A stretch of 64,000 nucleotides of DNA from Vibrio tasmaniensis (GCF_024347635.1 NZ_AP025511.1:1364001-1428000); one strand, 5' to 3'; shown: positions 50,801 through 60,513, numbered from the stretch's first letter. The notes: generated from the sequence alone by a model not told the origin. Program-made: numbers and translations.

Positions 50801-51661
50801 CTATTTGATTATTTTGATTGAAGCTGTCATCCCAACGCGAAGTTGTATGTCCTCAGGAATCATATCGAGCTTCACTTTAATTGGTATACGTTGAGCAAGG
50901 CGAATCCATTGGAAGTTTGGATTCACGTTAGGTAGAAGGTCGTTACCTGTGCTGCCATCTTGTTTAGCAATGCCAAAACCAATGCTCTGGATATGCCCCT
51001 TGAGTTGGACTTTGTCGTGCATCATGAGTGTGACAAACGCTGTATTGTCTGGGTAGACCCCAACGAGGTCGGTTTCTTTAAAATAACCTTCAATCCAAAA
51101 GCTATCTTCATCGATCAATGCAACCACGGGCGAGTTCGCTACCACTTGAGAACCAACACGTAGGTTAAAATTTGTTATGTATCCGTTCGTAGGTGCATAG
51201 ACTTTGGTAAATTCGAGGTTTAAATGAGCTTCTTCAACATTGGCTTTGGCTAGTTGAACATTCGCTGATGAGGTTTCGACAGCATTACTTAAGTTGTTCA
51301 ACGTTAAAACGGGAACGGCACCAGGGGTTCTTTTTTCAAGGTTCGCTGCACGTTGCTCTTCATTTTTTGCTTTCGCAAGTAGAGCAAGCGCTTGTTTTTG
51401 TGTCGCTAGTGCTTTGTTGTAAGCCGCTCTATAAATACTAGGGTCGATCTCAAAAAGTAGATCGCCTTTAGACACTTGAGAGTTGTCATTTACGTGGATT
51501 TTAATGATTTGTCCGGTTACACGAGGAGTAATAGACACTATGTAGGCACTGACTTGCCCGTCTCTCGTCCAAGGGTTGCTTGTATAAGATTGGTAATAGC
51601 TATAAACCACAAAGCTTGCGGAAACGACCAGTAGTAGCGTAATGAGATAACGTTTAATCAA
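50801..51661 (-). CDS. HlyD/EmrA-type periplasmic adaptor, AaeA-like
   Basis: This 286-residue adaptor has an N-terminal membrane anchor (about 6-23), a lipoyl-like segment (ITPRVTGQIIKIHVNDNSQVSKGDLL), a helical hairpin at about 75-130 and a barrel region. It would bridge the FUSC pump to the outer membrane. The start is TTG 51661, coupled closely to the DUF1656 gene stop 10 bp upstream. GAGG lies upstream of the TTG. Confidence 0.85.
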   Translation of the reverse strand: MIKRYLITLLLVVSASFVVYSYYQSYTSNPWTRDGQVSAYIVSITPRVTGQIIKIHVNDNSQVSKGDLLFEIDPSIYRAAYNKALATQKQALALLAKAKNEEQRAANLEKRTPGAVPVLTLNNLSNAVETSSANVQLAKANVEEAHLNLEFTKVYAPTNGYITNFNLRVGSQVVANSPVVALIDEDSFWIEGYFKETDLVGVYPDNTAFVTLMMHDKVQLKGHIQSIGFGIAKQDGSTGNDLLPNVNPNFQWIRLAQRIPIKVKLDMIPEDIQLRVGMTASIKIIK

Positions 51662-51671
51662 GGTGAATGCC

Positions 51672-51884
51672 TCAGAAAATGGTAATAAATTGGCCGATAA
51701 CGCCGACGAAAATAACGAGTAAGCTTATTTCGGCGATTGCAGGAAAGGCGACATATTTATGTAGCCCAAGCTTTGTCGTGATTGAGCCAGTCAATATCGT
51801 CAATACATACGCTAACGCGATAACTAAAAGCAAAGGCGGGAAGTAGATCTCACCCCACACGAGTTCATGTGGCATTGTGTTCAT
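51672..51884 (-). CDS. aaeX: DUF1656 small membrane protein, AaeX-like
   Basis: This 70-residue protein has two membrane helices (FPPLLLVIALAYVLTILTG and AIAEISLLVIFVGVIGQFI) and begins MNTMPHELVWGEIYFPP, the typical DUF1656/AaeX start. An upstream in-frame extension to 52022 has no family match and is dropped. It is first in the leftward aaeXAB-like operon and divergent from the LysR gene. Confidence 0.85.
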   Translation of the reverse strand: MNTMPHELVWGEIYFPPLLLVIALAYVLTILTGSITTKLGLHKYVAFPAIAEISLLVIFVGVIGQFITIF

Positions 51885-52072
51885 GGCTCTGTCTCTATCG
51901 TTTGAATAAGGTGACGATAAAGGAACTATGGCAATGTTAATAATCGTATATAGAGGATCAGATCCATCAAACGTAGGTAGATTTAGGTATATACTAGAAA
52001 GAAGGGTTAGCAAAAGGCACAAATCATTAGCTATTTAGCTCTGTCTTTTTATCATTATTATTCTGATGCAGT

Positions 52073-52088
52073 AGATATTTTTCTATCT
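52073..52088. promoter_or_regulatory. LysR-type operator candidate
   Basis: AGATA-TTTTTC-TATCT is a perfect 5-bp inverted repeat about 35 bp before the LysR start, in the gap between the regulator and aaeX. Confidence 0.3.
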
Positions 52089-52121
52089 CATATGCATGAC
52101 TAAGAAAGTAAGCACATCAAA

Positions 52122-53036
52122 ATGAACTTCAGTATTGAACAACTTCTGGCGTTTGTGACCGTCTATGAACAACGGTCATTCAGCAAAGCAGCCGTAAAAC
52201 TCAACAAGCACAGAACGACCGTCGGGCAGGTTATTACAAACTTGGAAGATCACCTTGCTGTTAATCTTTTTGAAAGGATCGGTCGCTCTGTAGAACCAAC
52301 AGAGGACGGGCACCTCCTTTATCACTACGCAAAACAGACGATTGAACAAGCTCGTACTTTTGACAAGGTCGCGTTGAGTTTGTCTTATGGTGGATTAGAA
52401 AACATTACGATTGCTTACTCTAGTGTGATACCACAGCGCGTACTGGTGGATATTCGTAAGCAGTTAAAACACGATTTTCCGATGATGCGAGTAAACTTCC
52501 TCGTCAGGAATAAGAACGAAATTAAAGTTGGCTTACAGACTGGCGATTATCATTTTGGTCTGGTTAATGTTCATGATAGCCGTGCTATGCACAGTTTAGA
52601 TGCTACTTTTCTAGGGCATTTCGAATTCTTCCCATTTGCGCAAAAAGGTGGAGAGTTATCTACCTTGAGCAAAGATGAAGTATTAGTGGCACTCAGAAAT
52701 TCTAAACAGTTCGTATTGAAGTCTCTGGTTGATGAAGGGATGTCTGAGAAGATTATTGTGAGCTCTGATTATGAAGAAATCGATCAACTCGCACTGATTA
52801 TTAAAATGCTTGAAGCGGGGTTAGGTTGGTCGTTGCTGCCTAAGGCTTTTTTTACTGACTATGAATTTTCTAAATATTCGATCGAACCTATTTGTTCCGA
52901 ACAAATGGAAGAAGGTTTCAAGTTTGGATTTGCATTATGGTGCCCGCACTCAAAGCAAATCAGTGGTATCAAAGGCTCTTTGGTATCGGTCATTAAGAAC
53001 TATCGAAAACATCTTATTGATAGCTTTAAGTTGTAA
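52122..53036 (+). CDS. LysR-family regulator of the aaeXAB-like operon
   Basis: The 304-residue regulator has an N-terminal winged helix (SFSKAAVKLNKHRTTVGQVITNLEDHLAVNLFER) and an LTTR ligand domain. It is divergent from the aaeXAB-like operon, as AaeR is in E. coli. The ligand, probably an aromatic carboxylate, is inferred from the neighbours. It is followed by a palindromic terminator. Confidence 0.87.
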   Translation: MNFSIEQLLAFVTVYEQRSFSKAAVKLNKHRTTVGQVITNLEDHLAVNLFERIGRSVEPTEDGHLLYHYAKQTIEQARTFDKVALSLSYGGLENITIAYSSVIPQRVLVDIRKQLKHDFPMMRVNFLVRNKNEIKVGLQTGDYHFGLVNVHDSRAMHSLDATFLGHFEFFPFAQKGGELSTLSKDEVLVALRNSKQFVLKSLVDEGMSEKIIVSSDYEEIDQLALIIKMLEAGLGWSLLPKAFFTDYEFSKYSIEPICSEQMEEGFKFGFALWCPHSKQISGIKGSLVSVIKNYRKHLIDSFKL

Positions 53037-53052
53037 GAACTTGAGATGTTAA

Positions 53053-53076
53053 AAAAGGCGCTAATTAGCGCCTTTT
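53053..53076. terminator. Bidirectional terminator
   Basis: A 24-bp perfect palindrome (AAAAGGCGCTAA / TTAGCGCCTTTT) with T-rich flanks lies between the LysR gene and convergent phnA. Confidence 0.9.
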
Positions 53077-53104
53077 CTTTTTCTATCACTTTCTTACAGT
53101 AAGA

Positions 53105-53662
53105 TTACTTCTTACGGCAGAACTCAGCGATTACGTACATTGATTGACCGCCGTTTGTTTTACCAGAAACAAGCTTAGGATCGTCACCAACGCTGATGCC
53201 ACGGATAACAGTACCTTGCTTAATCACTTGGTTAGTCCCTTTGATTGGCAGGTCTTTGATTACTGTTACGTCGTCACCTTTTTTAAGCTCAACGCCGTTC
53301 ACATCAAGAGGCTTATCATCAGCAGACATGCCGATTTGTGCCCAAACTGATGTTTCTTCTTCAAGGTACATCATGTCTAGCGCGTCTTGAGCCCAACTTT
53401 CAGAGTTCAGACGAGTAAGTTGACGCCATGCCATTACTTGAACTGGCGCTTCTTGGCTCCACATGCTGTCGCTTAGGCAACGCCAGTGGTTGATATCTTT
53501 TGGATCGTCAATCTCACCTAGGCATTTGTCACATACCATGATGCCGTGATCCACTGTTACGTGGCTGTGTGGCGGCACTGCGTACGCAGTAAGAGAAGAA
53601 TCAGAACCACATAGTTCACATTTAGATTGGCAGCGTTCAAGCATAGTAGCTTCAGAAGACAT
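53105..53662 (-). CDS. PhnA-family zinc-ribbon protein
   Basis: This 185-residue protein has N-terminal cysteine pairs (CQSKCELCG, and CDKC) that form a zinc-ribbon, and the PhnA C-terminal domain (LDVNGVELKKGDDVTVIKDLPIKG). Despite its historical name, PhnA here is not expected to act in phosphonate degradation, and its role is unclear. GAGTCCATT precedes the ATG. Confidence 0.88.
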   Translation of the reverse strand: MSSEATMLERCQSKCELCGSDSSLTAYAVPPHSHVTVDHGIMVCDKCLGEIDDPKDINHWRCLSDSMWSQEAPVQVMAWRQLTRLNSESWAQDALDMMYLEEETSVWAQIGMSADDKPLDVNGVELKKGDDVTVIKDLPIKGTNQVIKQGTVIRGISVGDDPKLVSGKTNGGQSMYVIAEFCRKK

Positions 53663-53837
53663 AATGGACTCACATTTATTAGGTATTAATTACGGGGCTA
53701 TTATCCACTTTATTTACAATAAAGAAAGAGGTCGTACGGTATTCTGTCTTGATTAATTTTAGCCGAGATCAACCATTTGTGTTTTAGCGTTTTATGCAAA
53801 CGGTTAACTAGGGAAGGTTGGTTGGTCATAGAAACAA

Positions 53838-53863
53838 AAATGCCAGCGGTTAGGCTGGCATTT
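53838..53863 (-). terminator. Terminator of the volA-fadL operon
   Basis: An AAATGCCAGC / GCTGGCATTT stem (six-base loop) is followed on the minus strand by T5GTTTC, just past the volA stop at 53882. Confidence 0.9.
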
Positions 53864-53881
53864 GTTGAGTTGCTCTATTTA

Positions 53882-56320
53882 TTATTCCAGGAAGGAACCA
53901 GTAATAGATGCTGAAGTTAACGCGTTGTCTATTAAGAAGTCTACAGCTTGTGTCTGCATGCTTACATGATGACCTGCGTCCAAAGGTGTCGGTGTCGTCT
54001 TATCTTGCGGTATTACAAACGTACTGTGCGCAGCAACATCACTGAACTTAACAAAATCCTTCGCTCCGTCTGGGCTCGTATTACTCGAATCAACGACTTT
54101 TAGTTTCAGCTTCATTGCTAACGGTGTGGTTCCCGCGAACGGAGCGTTTGCGACTGTGTTTGGTACTGTATCATCACCTTGAACTTGTCCCATATAAATA
54201 GGCAGAACAGGTGAGCCAGAAGCAACTAGATAAGCCGCATTGGTAAACGGATCAACAGTATCTAACACAGTTTGTGCAGCATAAGCGAACTGTTGAAAAG
54301 CGGCTGTCATGGTTGCTTTCTGCGCAGCGGTCGCGTTTGCTTCAAACGTTGTGTAACACTGTTTGCTAGAGAGGCTTCCACAGTTCGCCGTTGCAAAACC
54401 TGCGTATTCCGTTGAAGCGCTCAATGCCACGCTGTGCTTAACTTGAGGGCCAAACTCTGTAGAACCTAATAGAAGGTTCGATATCTGGCCGCCTGAGTTT
54501 TCTATCGCTGCTGAACTGAATGAGTAAAGCGAATTAGCTGCGACACTACCGAGTGTACGGTTAGAGGCTGCAACTGCAGTCGTTCCAACAATACCGCCGA
54601 GTGAGTGGCCTAAGAACTTCACTTGTGAGCCAGTAGCTAGATTAAATGCCTTCAGTGGAGACGTTGTGAGTGCCCCAGCTTTTAATGATACAGCTAAAGC
54701 TGCGCGTAAGCCCATAACATCAAGCGCACTTTGGCGTACGTTATCGCGAGCGACGGGTAAGTTCGCTAAGTTTAGATAAGCCAAAACGTCAGCGTTTGCC
54801 GAACGAGTATCATCCAAACTACGTGTACCGTGAATAGGTAAGTCAATGGCTAATACTGCTACACCCGCTTTTGCAAGGTTGTAAGCGAAAGCATAAGCGT
54901 TTTCTTTAGCCGAAGTGATGCCGTGTTGGTAGATCACTACATTCGTCGGATCAGAACCATTTGGCGTAAACAGTAATAATTCGACGTCTTCCAATGATTT
55001 AACTTGAGGGACAGGAGAGTATTTGGTGATGACTCTTTCGCTATCAAGTGCTGAACCATCTTTGAGAGTCAAGTTTAACCCAATGAGTTTCAGCTGCTCT
55101 GTTTGACTTGTCGATAATATACTTGCATCAATACCCGCAGCAATAAGCTGAGCTGCCATGTTCGCCTTTTCTGCACTATTACTTAGGGCACTTGAAACCT
55201 TAGCTAGGCTAGGCATAGCGGATTCAAACGGCTGAGAATTCCATTTACTGCTGCTTGTTTCTAAGTAGTAAGGTAACTTAACCGATCCTTGGCTTACATT
55301 GACATCTGCACTTGATGCATCGTACATCGCCCCGATTGCAAATTTGGCTTTGGCAATCTTAGTTGCGTCACCACCACCAATGTATTTGTCAAAATCAGTG
55401 TCATTTGCTAATGCTGTTTTGAATGTTACTGCAGGAAGGAACGACATAGTGTAAGCGGCTTTTAGGTCAACCGAATTAGGTTTTGCACTGCCTTTCCATA
55501 CACCATTTAGATTCGCAGAAGCCAACCCGGTCGCTGTTGCTGCTTTTGTTGCGAAAAGGGAACCGCCAACAGATTGGGTGGTAAACCACGTCGAGTAGAT
55601 GATGTCTTTGCTATCAAGGCTAACTTTGCCCGCTGCATTCGCCCCTGCAAAGATTTTCTCAACACCTTGAGTTACTTTTTGTGCCTGAGCTAAGCTACCG
55701 TCAGTATACGTTACTGAGCTTGATTTCAGAGCCGCGTAGCTTGACGACATTCCTACCGGATCGCCATTCACATCGGTCAGTTCATTCGACAGTGCCAACA
55801 CGTATTCGCTTGAAGCATCGAGTGAATCTTTAAATACAATAGTAAAGGCATCGGTTGCCGCGCTCGATAACACATTAAAATGTGTACCTAGAGTCAACAC
55901 ACCTTCAACCGTTGGTGGTGTTGTGGATGTAAGTGAACTGCTAAGCTTTAGAATATAAATCCCACCAGTTGCGACACCGTCGGCAAGACCTGTACCTTCG
56001 AAATTCATTACGATTGGCATCGAAGTAGACCAACCATCCATTGTGTTCATTGCCGCAATTGGGTTAGTTAATGAATCTTTACCACCCGTTGGTAACCCAA
56101 GAGTGCCATCCGTCGCGTCCATCAGAGCGAAACTTGGCAATGGAACTGCTTTGTTAGCACCACTTAGGTGAAACTTGATACTTGTTGTGCGAGCAAGTGA
56201 ATCTTGAATGTATTGATCGTATTTAACGGTAGTTGAAGCACCTGAACTCGAAGAGTCATCACCACAACCAGCAAGAAATATCGCTGAAGCAAGCAGCGAA
56301 ACACTAAATAACTTTTTCAT
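53882..56320 (-). CDS. volA: Surface lipoprotein lysophospholipase/lipase, VolA-type
   Basis: The 812-residue lipoprotein has signal peptide and lipobox (FLAGC, Cys19) followed by GDDSSSSG. The large Pla-1/cef-type lipase body has an alpha/beta-hydrolase nucleophile elbow GHSLGG (Ser573). The architecture matches V. cholerae VolA, which removes acyl chains from lysophosphatidylcholine at the cell surface. The fadL gene follows upstream with 13 bp between, so freed fatty acids could be taken up by the partner porin. Confidence 0.88.
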   Translation of the reverse strand: MKKLFSVSLLASAIFLAGCGDDSSSSGASTTVKYDQYIQDSLARTTSIKFHLSGANKAVPLPSFALMDATDGTLGLPTGGKDSLTNPIAAMNTMDGWSTSMPIVMNFEGTGLADGVATGGIYILKLSSSLTSTTPPTVEGVLTLGTHFNVLSSAATDAFTIVFKDSLDASSEYVLALSNELTDVNGDPVGMSSSYAALKSSSVTYTDGSLAQAQKVTQGVEKIFAGANAAGKVSLDSKDIIYSTWFTTQSVGGSLFATKAATATGLASANLNGVWKGSAKPNSVDLKAAYTMSFLPAVTFKTALANDTDFDKYIGGGDATKIAKAKFAIGAMYDASSADVNVSQGSVKLPYYLETSSSKWNSQPFESAMPSLAKVSSALSNSAEKANMAAQLIAAGIDASILSTSQTEQLKLIGLNLTLKDGSALDSERVITKYSPVPQVKSLEDVELLLFTPNGSDPTNVVIYQHGITSAKENAYAFAYNLAKAGVAVLAIDLPIHGTRSLDDTRSANADVLAYLNLANLPVARDNVRQSALDVMGLRAALAVSLKAGALTTSPLKAFNLATGSQVKFLGHSLGGIVGTTAVAASNRTLGSVAANSLYSFSSAAIENSGGQISNLLLGSTEFGPQVKHSVALSASTEYAGFATANCGSLSSKQCYTTFEANATAAQKATMTAAFQQFAYAAQTVLDTVDPFTNAAYLVASGSPVLPIYMGQVQGDDTVPNTVANAPFAGTTPLAMKLKLKVVDSSNTSPDGAKDFVKFSDVAAHSTFVIPQDKTTPTPLDAGHHVSMQTQAVDFLIDNALTSASITGSFLE

Positions 56321-56333
56321 GTGTGAATTCCGT

Positions 56334-57593
56334 TTAGTTAAAGGTGTAGTTCAATTGAATTGCAGATAGGTAAGCGACTGCATCGCCAGAAAACTCAAGC
56401 TTTTGACCCAGTTTATTGGTTTCCGTGAAGTCATCACCTTTACTTTGAACAAGAGCGAAACCTGCATCAATAGAAAGGTCAGGGCTGTATTGGTAAGTTA
56501 AGCCAGTGCTGTACCAGTAACGATCGCTATCTGGGATACTTAACGTTGCTTGACCAGCTTGTTCGTCATACGCAAATCCAGCTCTTAGTGTCCACTCTTG
56601 ATTTAACTGATAAGTCGCACCTAACGAGTAACGGTTGTTATCCTCGTAGTGTTCCGTCTTTTTAAAACATTCGCCATTTGTACAATCTGGACTAGTCGCT
56701 TTAAGTTCTTTAAAGCTGCTCCAACCCGTTTGTTGCCAACCATAATGAATAGCCCATTGATCGGTCAATTGGTGGAAAGCGGAAATTTCTAGAATTGAAG
56801 GTAGCGTGATTTTTAGACGGCCAGTCGTTGCTGTTGCGCTACCTTTGACTATGCCACCTGTGTAATCAGTAAACTCACCATCGTCAAAGTCAAGGTCGAC
56901 CTCTGAACGATAAGCGATAGCAAATCGATTGTTTTCATTCAATTCATATAAGCCACCCACATTCCAACCAAATGCGAATGTTTCGCCGGTCATACTGATT
57001 AGCTTCGTCGATGCAGGATCACCAGTAACATTCGAAATAGCACCTTGGTGGCGATTGAGTTCAGCTTCTGCATAAACAAGGTTTACACCAGCACCGACGC
57101 TGAATTGGTCGTCGATTCTATACGCTACGTTGGGGTTTAAATTGACAGACATGAGTGATGTATCACCGGCTAGATCACCTGCGTAGATATCATCTGGGTA
57201 ATCGGTAGCAACACCGTAGTTGGAAAACATACCAATACCCCAAGCCCATTGCTCATTGATTGGGCTAATGTAGTAAGCACCAGGTACAATCTGAAGGGGA
57301 GCGACGTCTTTAGATGTCTGACTTTGCCCGCCAGAACCTGGAACATTGTTTTGAGTAATGTCTACTTCTGGATCAACGACAGAAACCGCGCCTGAAAATT
57401 GGGCTGTATCAAATAGGGTCATTGCAGCGGGGTTTCTCGCAAGTACACTCGCGTTGTCGGCAACTGCACCTTCACCTGAGAATGCGCGTCCAAGGCCTGA
57501 GGCAGAGTGCTCAGCAACTTGGAAACCAGCCGCAAGTGAATTACATGCAAATAGCACAGAAAGCGAAACGAGAGAGCGTTGTATTGTTTTCAT
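56334..57593 (-). CDS. fadL: FadL-family outer-membrane fatty-acid porin
   Basis: This 419-residue beta-barrel has a signal peptide (MKTIQRSLVSLSVLFACNSLA) and the FadL N-terminal hatch GFQVAEHSASGLGRAFSGEGA. It imports long-chain fatty acids. The frame runs up to 57650, but AGGAGG seven bases before ATG 57593 and the signal peptide fix the start. It is transcribed before volA in one unit. Confidence 0.92.
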   Translation of the reverse strand: MKTIQRSLVSLSVLFACNSLAAGFQVAEHSASGLGRAFSGEGAVADNASVLARNPAAMTLFDTAQFSGAVSVVDPEVDITQNNVPGSGGQSQTSKDVAPLQIVPGAYYISPINEQWAWGIGMFSNYGVATDYPDDIYAGDLAGDTSLMSVNLNPNVAYRIDDQFSVGAGVNLVYAEAELNRHQGAISNVTGDPASTKLISMTGETFAFGWNVGGLYELNENNRFAIAYRSEVDLDFDDGEFTDYTGGIVKGSATATTGRLKITLPSILEISAFHQLTDQWAIHYGWQQTGWSSFKELKATSPDCTNGECFKKTEHYEDNNRYSLGATYQLNQEWTLRAGFAYDEQAGQATLSIPDSDRYWYSTGLTYQYSPDLSIDAGFALVQSKGDDFTETNKLGQKLEFSGDAVAYLSAIQLNYTFN

Positions 57594-57926
57594 CCTTGAC
57601 CCTCCTAGGGCATCAAATCTCATTCTTATTGTTGAAAACACACTGAGCATTCTTATTAGTGATGCGTCAATGTAAATAACATGTTAAATTCATGTTTCAT
57701 GTAAAGTCAAAGAATGAGTTATCATTTTGTGAAGTTATAATTTTAAGGGGCGGGACTTTAACACTAATAATATTCATACAATCAATGGTTTATTCGTGGT
57801 TGGAGGTGTGACCAGAATGTTTATGCGCATTATCGGCATAAATAGTGTTCAATTGCTTAAATATGTAACAACTTTGTTTGTGTTTACCGTTAATCGCTAA
57901 ATCGGCATAATACGGTTTCATTTACG
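57594..57926. promoter_or_regulatory. Divergent region fadL / M50 protease
   Basis: These 333 bp carry promoters for both directions. GACCAGA within GGTGTGACCAGAA (about 57806-57817) resembles half of a FadR box. A 7-bp inverted repeat TTTATGC / GCATAAA spans 57820-57842. Both are only candidates. Confidence 0.35.
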
Positions 57927-59033
57927 ATGGCATTAAATTGGAATTTAAGTTTGGAATTACTCGCGATAGAGTTTCTTGGAAAACCGCTTCGTTTAGAAGG
58001 TTCAATGGCAGGTTGGCAACAGCTGTTCTGGGACAATACACTTGTGTCTCAGCTGGATGCGACCTCAGAGCAAGAGAATGCTCGCACTCACACATTTATG
58101 CTGCAATCTGGCGAAGATACGTTGCAGTGTCACGTTGAGGCGTCAGTTCAATGGCAGCCATTTGAGATGTATTACAAAGCCTCCGTCAATGGTCAAATGA
58201 TTGCCGAAGGTAACCGCGACACTAAAGACATCGAACAACAAACCCCCGTTGTCGCACCTAAACCTGAGAAGCGTTTTAGCTTAATTGGATTAGTGTCGCT
58301 TGGTATGAAAGCATTAAAGAGTGCCAAGCTAATCAAAGTCGTACTTGCCTCAGCGAGCTTGGCTGCGTATTCATGGCTATTTTCAATTCAGTTTGCTTTA
58401 GCTCTAATCGCTTGCCTTATGTTCCATGAATACGGCCATATTAGAGCGATGAAATACTTTGGCATGAAGACTAAAGGTATCTATTTGATACCGTTCCTTG
58501 GTGGTTTAGCGTTATCCGATGAGAAGATCAATACGCGCTGGCAAGATGTAGTTATCTCAATCATGGGGCCATTGTTCGGATTGATATTGTCTTTGGTGTT
58601 TACCGTGTTGTACTGGATCACTGGCGAGATGTTCTTTGCTGGGCTTGCGGTATTCAACGCGCTATTGAACTTGTTTAATCTATTGCCAATTCTGCCTCTC
58701 GATGGCGGTCATGTACTGAAAAGTATCAGTTTCTCAATGAACAGCGTGCTTGGTATTGTATTGTGTATCGCAGCAGCTGTTGCTGGCGTAGTGTTGAGTT
58801 ACCAGTTGAATCTGACCTTGTTTGGTTTCTTATTGATTATGGGTAGTGTGGAAATACTGTTCGAATGGAAAGGGCGTCACCACAGTCACTTGTTGCCATT
58901 AGACAAATACGGTCAAGTCGTGTCGTTTGTTTGGTATGTAGGTTTAGTGAGCAGCTTGATTGGTGTTATCTGGTATTTCGCGTCAACGGGTGACCAGTTG
59001 TTAAGCCTACCATTACAAATTCTTGGTACTTAA
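57927..59033 (+). CDS. M50-family (site-2-type) membrane metalloprotease
   Basis: The 368-residue protein has a soluble N-terminal region (about 1-125), then several membrane helices with the zinc motif HEYGH (His167, Glu168, His171) and the distal LPLDGGHVL (Asp259). These are the S2P/M50 active-site elements. The cytosolic N-terminal domain is unusual and not recognised. It may recruit the substrate. Targets are unknown. A terminator separates it from the convergent M48 gene. Confidence 0.87.
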   Translation: MALNWNLSLELLAIEFLGKPLRLEGSMAGWQQLFWDNTLVSQLDATSEQENARTHTFMLQSGEDTLQCHVEASVQWQPFEMYYKASVNGQMIAEGNRDTKDIEQQTPVVAPKPEKRFSLIGLVSLGMKALKSAKLIKVVLASASLAAYSWLFSIQFALALIACLMFHEYGHIRAMKYFGMKTKGIYLIPFLGGLALSDEKINTRWQDVVISIMGPLFGLILSLVFTVLYWITGEMFFAGLAVFNALLNLFNLLPILPLDGGHVLKSISFSMNSVLGIVLCIAAAVAGVVLSYQLNLTLFGFLLIMGSVEILFEWKGRHHSHLLPLDKYGQVVSFVWYVGLVSSLIGVIWYFASTGDQLLSLPLQILGT

Positions 59034-59051
59034 CAAGAATCAAAACAAAAA

Positions 59052-59084
59052 AAATGCCCTAGCCAATATGGATAGGGCGTTTTT
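59052..59084. terminator. Bidirectional terminator
   Basis: GCCCTAGCC and GGATAGGGC pair (one mismatch) around AATAT, with A-run and T-run flanks. It ends both the M50 (plus) and M48 (minus) genes. Confidence 0.88.
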
Positions 59085-59112
59085 GTATTCGTGGTACGAA
59101 GAGAACTTCGGA

Positions 59113-59901
59113 TTACACTTTGCAATTTGGCCTTGGAGAACCCGATTGAGGAAGCGTTTTGATCGTCGCTTGCAGATCTTTGATGCGCGTACTGTGCGAA
59201 GGGTGTGTAGAAAGCAGTTCTGGGGGCTGATTACCACCCGATGCCTTCGCCATGTTTTGCCATAGGTCGACACTTTGGTTAGGATCGAACCCTGCTCTAG
59301 CCATATACTCTAGGCCAACAACATCGGCTTCAAACTCTTGAGTTCGCCCATACGGTAGAATAACGCCGTACTGAACGCCTAAACCTAAGGCCGCCATCGT
59401 CAGGCCTTGATATTGCTTGTATTCTGATGCACCTAGCGCGACGCTAGTAACGGATAAGCCAGTGTTAGCGATTTGAGATTGAGATAGACGTTCGTTACTG
59501 TGATCCGCTAAAACGTGCGCCACTTCGTGTCCAATAACTGTCGCGAGTTGGTCTTGATTAACCGCTACCTTAAGTAACCCGGTATAGACGCCAATTTTTC
59601 CGCCTGGTAGGGCGAATGCGTTTACTTGGTCACTGTCAAAGACAACAACTTCCCATTCACTAAAACCTTGTTTAGGAATGTATTGCGTGATGCTGTTTGC
59701 AACGCACTGTACATAAGCGTTCGTTTTTGCATCTTTGCTGATGGGTTGTTCTTTCTTCATTTGTTCAAAAGACTGTGCTCCAAGCTGAGACATATCTTTA
59801 TCTGAAAAAAGCAGTAATTGGTTTCTGCCTGTTGGGGAAGCACTGCAGGCACTTAGCCCTGCGAGTGTAAGAAGCGAGGCAAACTTCATCCATGACGTCA
59901 T
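59113..59901 (-). CDS. M48-family lipoprotein metallopeptidase (YcaL/LoiP-like)
   Basis: The 262-residue protein has a lipobox (LSAC, Cys about 19) and zinc motif HEVAH (His125, Glu126, His129). The third ligand is in EFEADVVG. This matches periplasmic M48 lipoproteins such as LoiP and YcaL that degrade misfolded outer-membrane proteins. The frame runs to 60024, but GAGG about seven bases upstream and the signal sequence support ATG 59901. Confidence 0.9.
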   Translation of the reverse strand: MTSWMKFASLLTLAGLSACSASPTGRNQLLLFSDKDMSQLGAQSFEQMKKEQPISKDAKTNAYVQCVANSITQYIPKQGFSEWEVVVFDSDQVNAFALPGGKIGVYTGLLKVAVNQDQLATVIGHEVAHVLADHSNERLSQSQIANTGLSVTSVALGASEYKQYQGLTMAALGLGVQYGVILPYGRTQEFEADVVGLEYMARAGFDPNQSVDLWQNMAKASGGNQPPELLSTHPSHSTRIKDLQATIKTLPQSGSPRPNCKV

Positions 59902-60087
59902 ACAATATCCTCTGTGTATTCGGTTTTTATGCATGTTAACATCAACTTGTGTAATAACTAATAGCTGTAAGATAACTATTGTTTTTAAGAGTACAGCTTT
60001 CTTTAAGAACATAGTTATCTTCAACGACAGTATTAACGTTAATGAAACTGCTCACGCACTAACAAAGTCAATAATTAAGGAACCTAC

Positions 60088-60513
60088 ATGAGTATTTGGA
60101 AAAAGCCCGTTGACCTAGATACCTTCAACGCGACCTCAAAAAACACCTTAATTGAGCACCTCAACATTGTATATACCGAGGTTAACGCCAACTCCTTGGT
60201 GGCAACCATGCCGGTTTGTCATTTTACGCATCAACCACTTGGCATGCTTCATGGCGGTGCATCGGTAGTTTTAGCTGAAACGCTTGGCTCATTGGCTGCT
60301 AATTTTTGCGTTCCAGAAGGCTACTATTGCGTTGGGCTAGATATCAACGCAAACCACGTTAGATCCATGCGCGAAGGTTATGTTATTGGTACTGCTGAGC
60401 CTATTCACTTAGGTGTCTCTACCCAAGTATGGCAGATAAACATTACTGATGAGCGTCAACGCTTAGTCTGTACCAGCCGTTTAACTATTGCCGTGAAGAA
60501 ACATAAGCGATAA
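60088..60513 (+). CDS. Hotdog-fold thioesterase (MenI/YdiI-like)
   Basis: The 141-residue protein has the hotdog signature (PLGMLHGGASVVLAETLGSLAANF and GLDINANHVRSMREGYVIG) of the acyl-CoA thioesterase group containing YdiI (DHNA-CoA thioesterase) and EntH. Substrate is not determinable. AGGAACCTAC precedes the ATG. It stands alone. Confidence 0.88.
   Translation: MSIWKKPVDLDTFNATSKNTLIEHLNIVYTEVNANSLVATMPVCHFTHQPLGMLHGGASVVLAETLGSLAANFCVPEGYYCVGLDINANHVRSMREGYVIGTAEPIHLGVSTQVWQINITDERQRLVCTSRLTIAVKKHKR

Noticed and set aside
51885..52022. N-terminal extension of the AaeX-like peptide
   Set aside because: The added residues have no match to DUF1656 and extend into the regulator gap.
57806..57817. 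FadR box upstream of fadL
   Set aside because: Only the right half fits the consensus. Kept as a candidate in the intergenic entry and not as a separate operator.
59902..60024. N-terminal extension of the M48 lipoprotein
   Set aside because: The signal sequence with lipobox starts at the ATG at 59901, with GAGG upstream.
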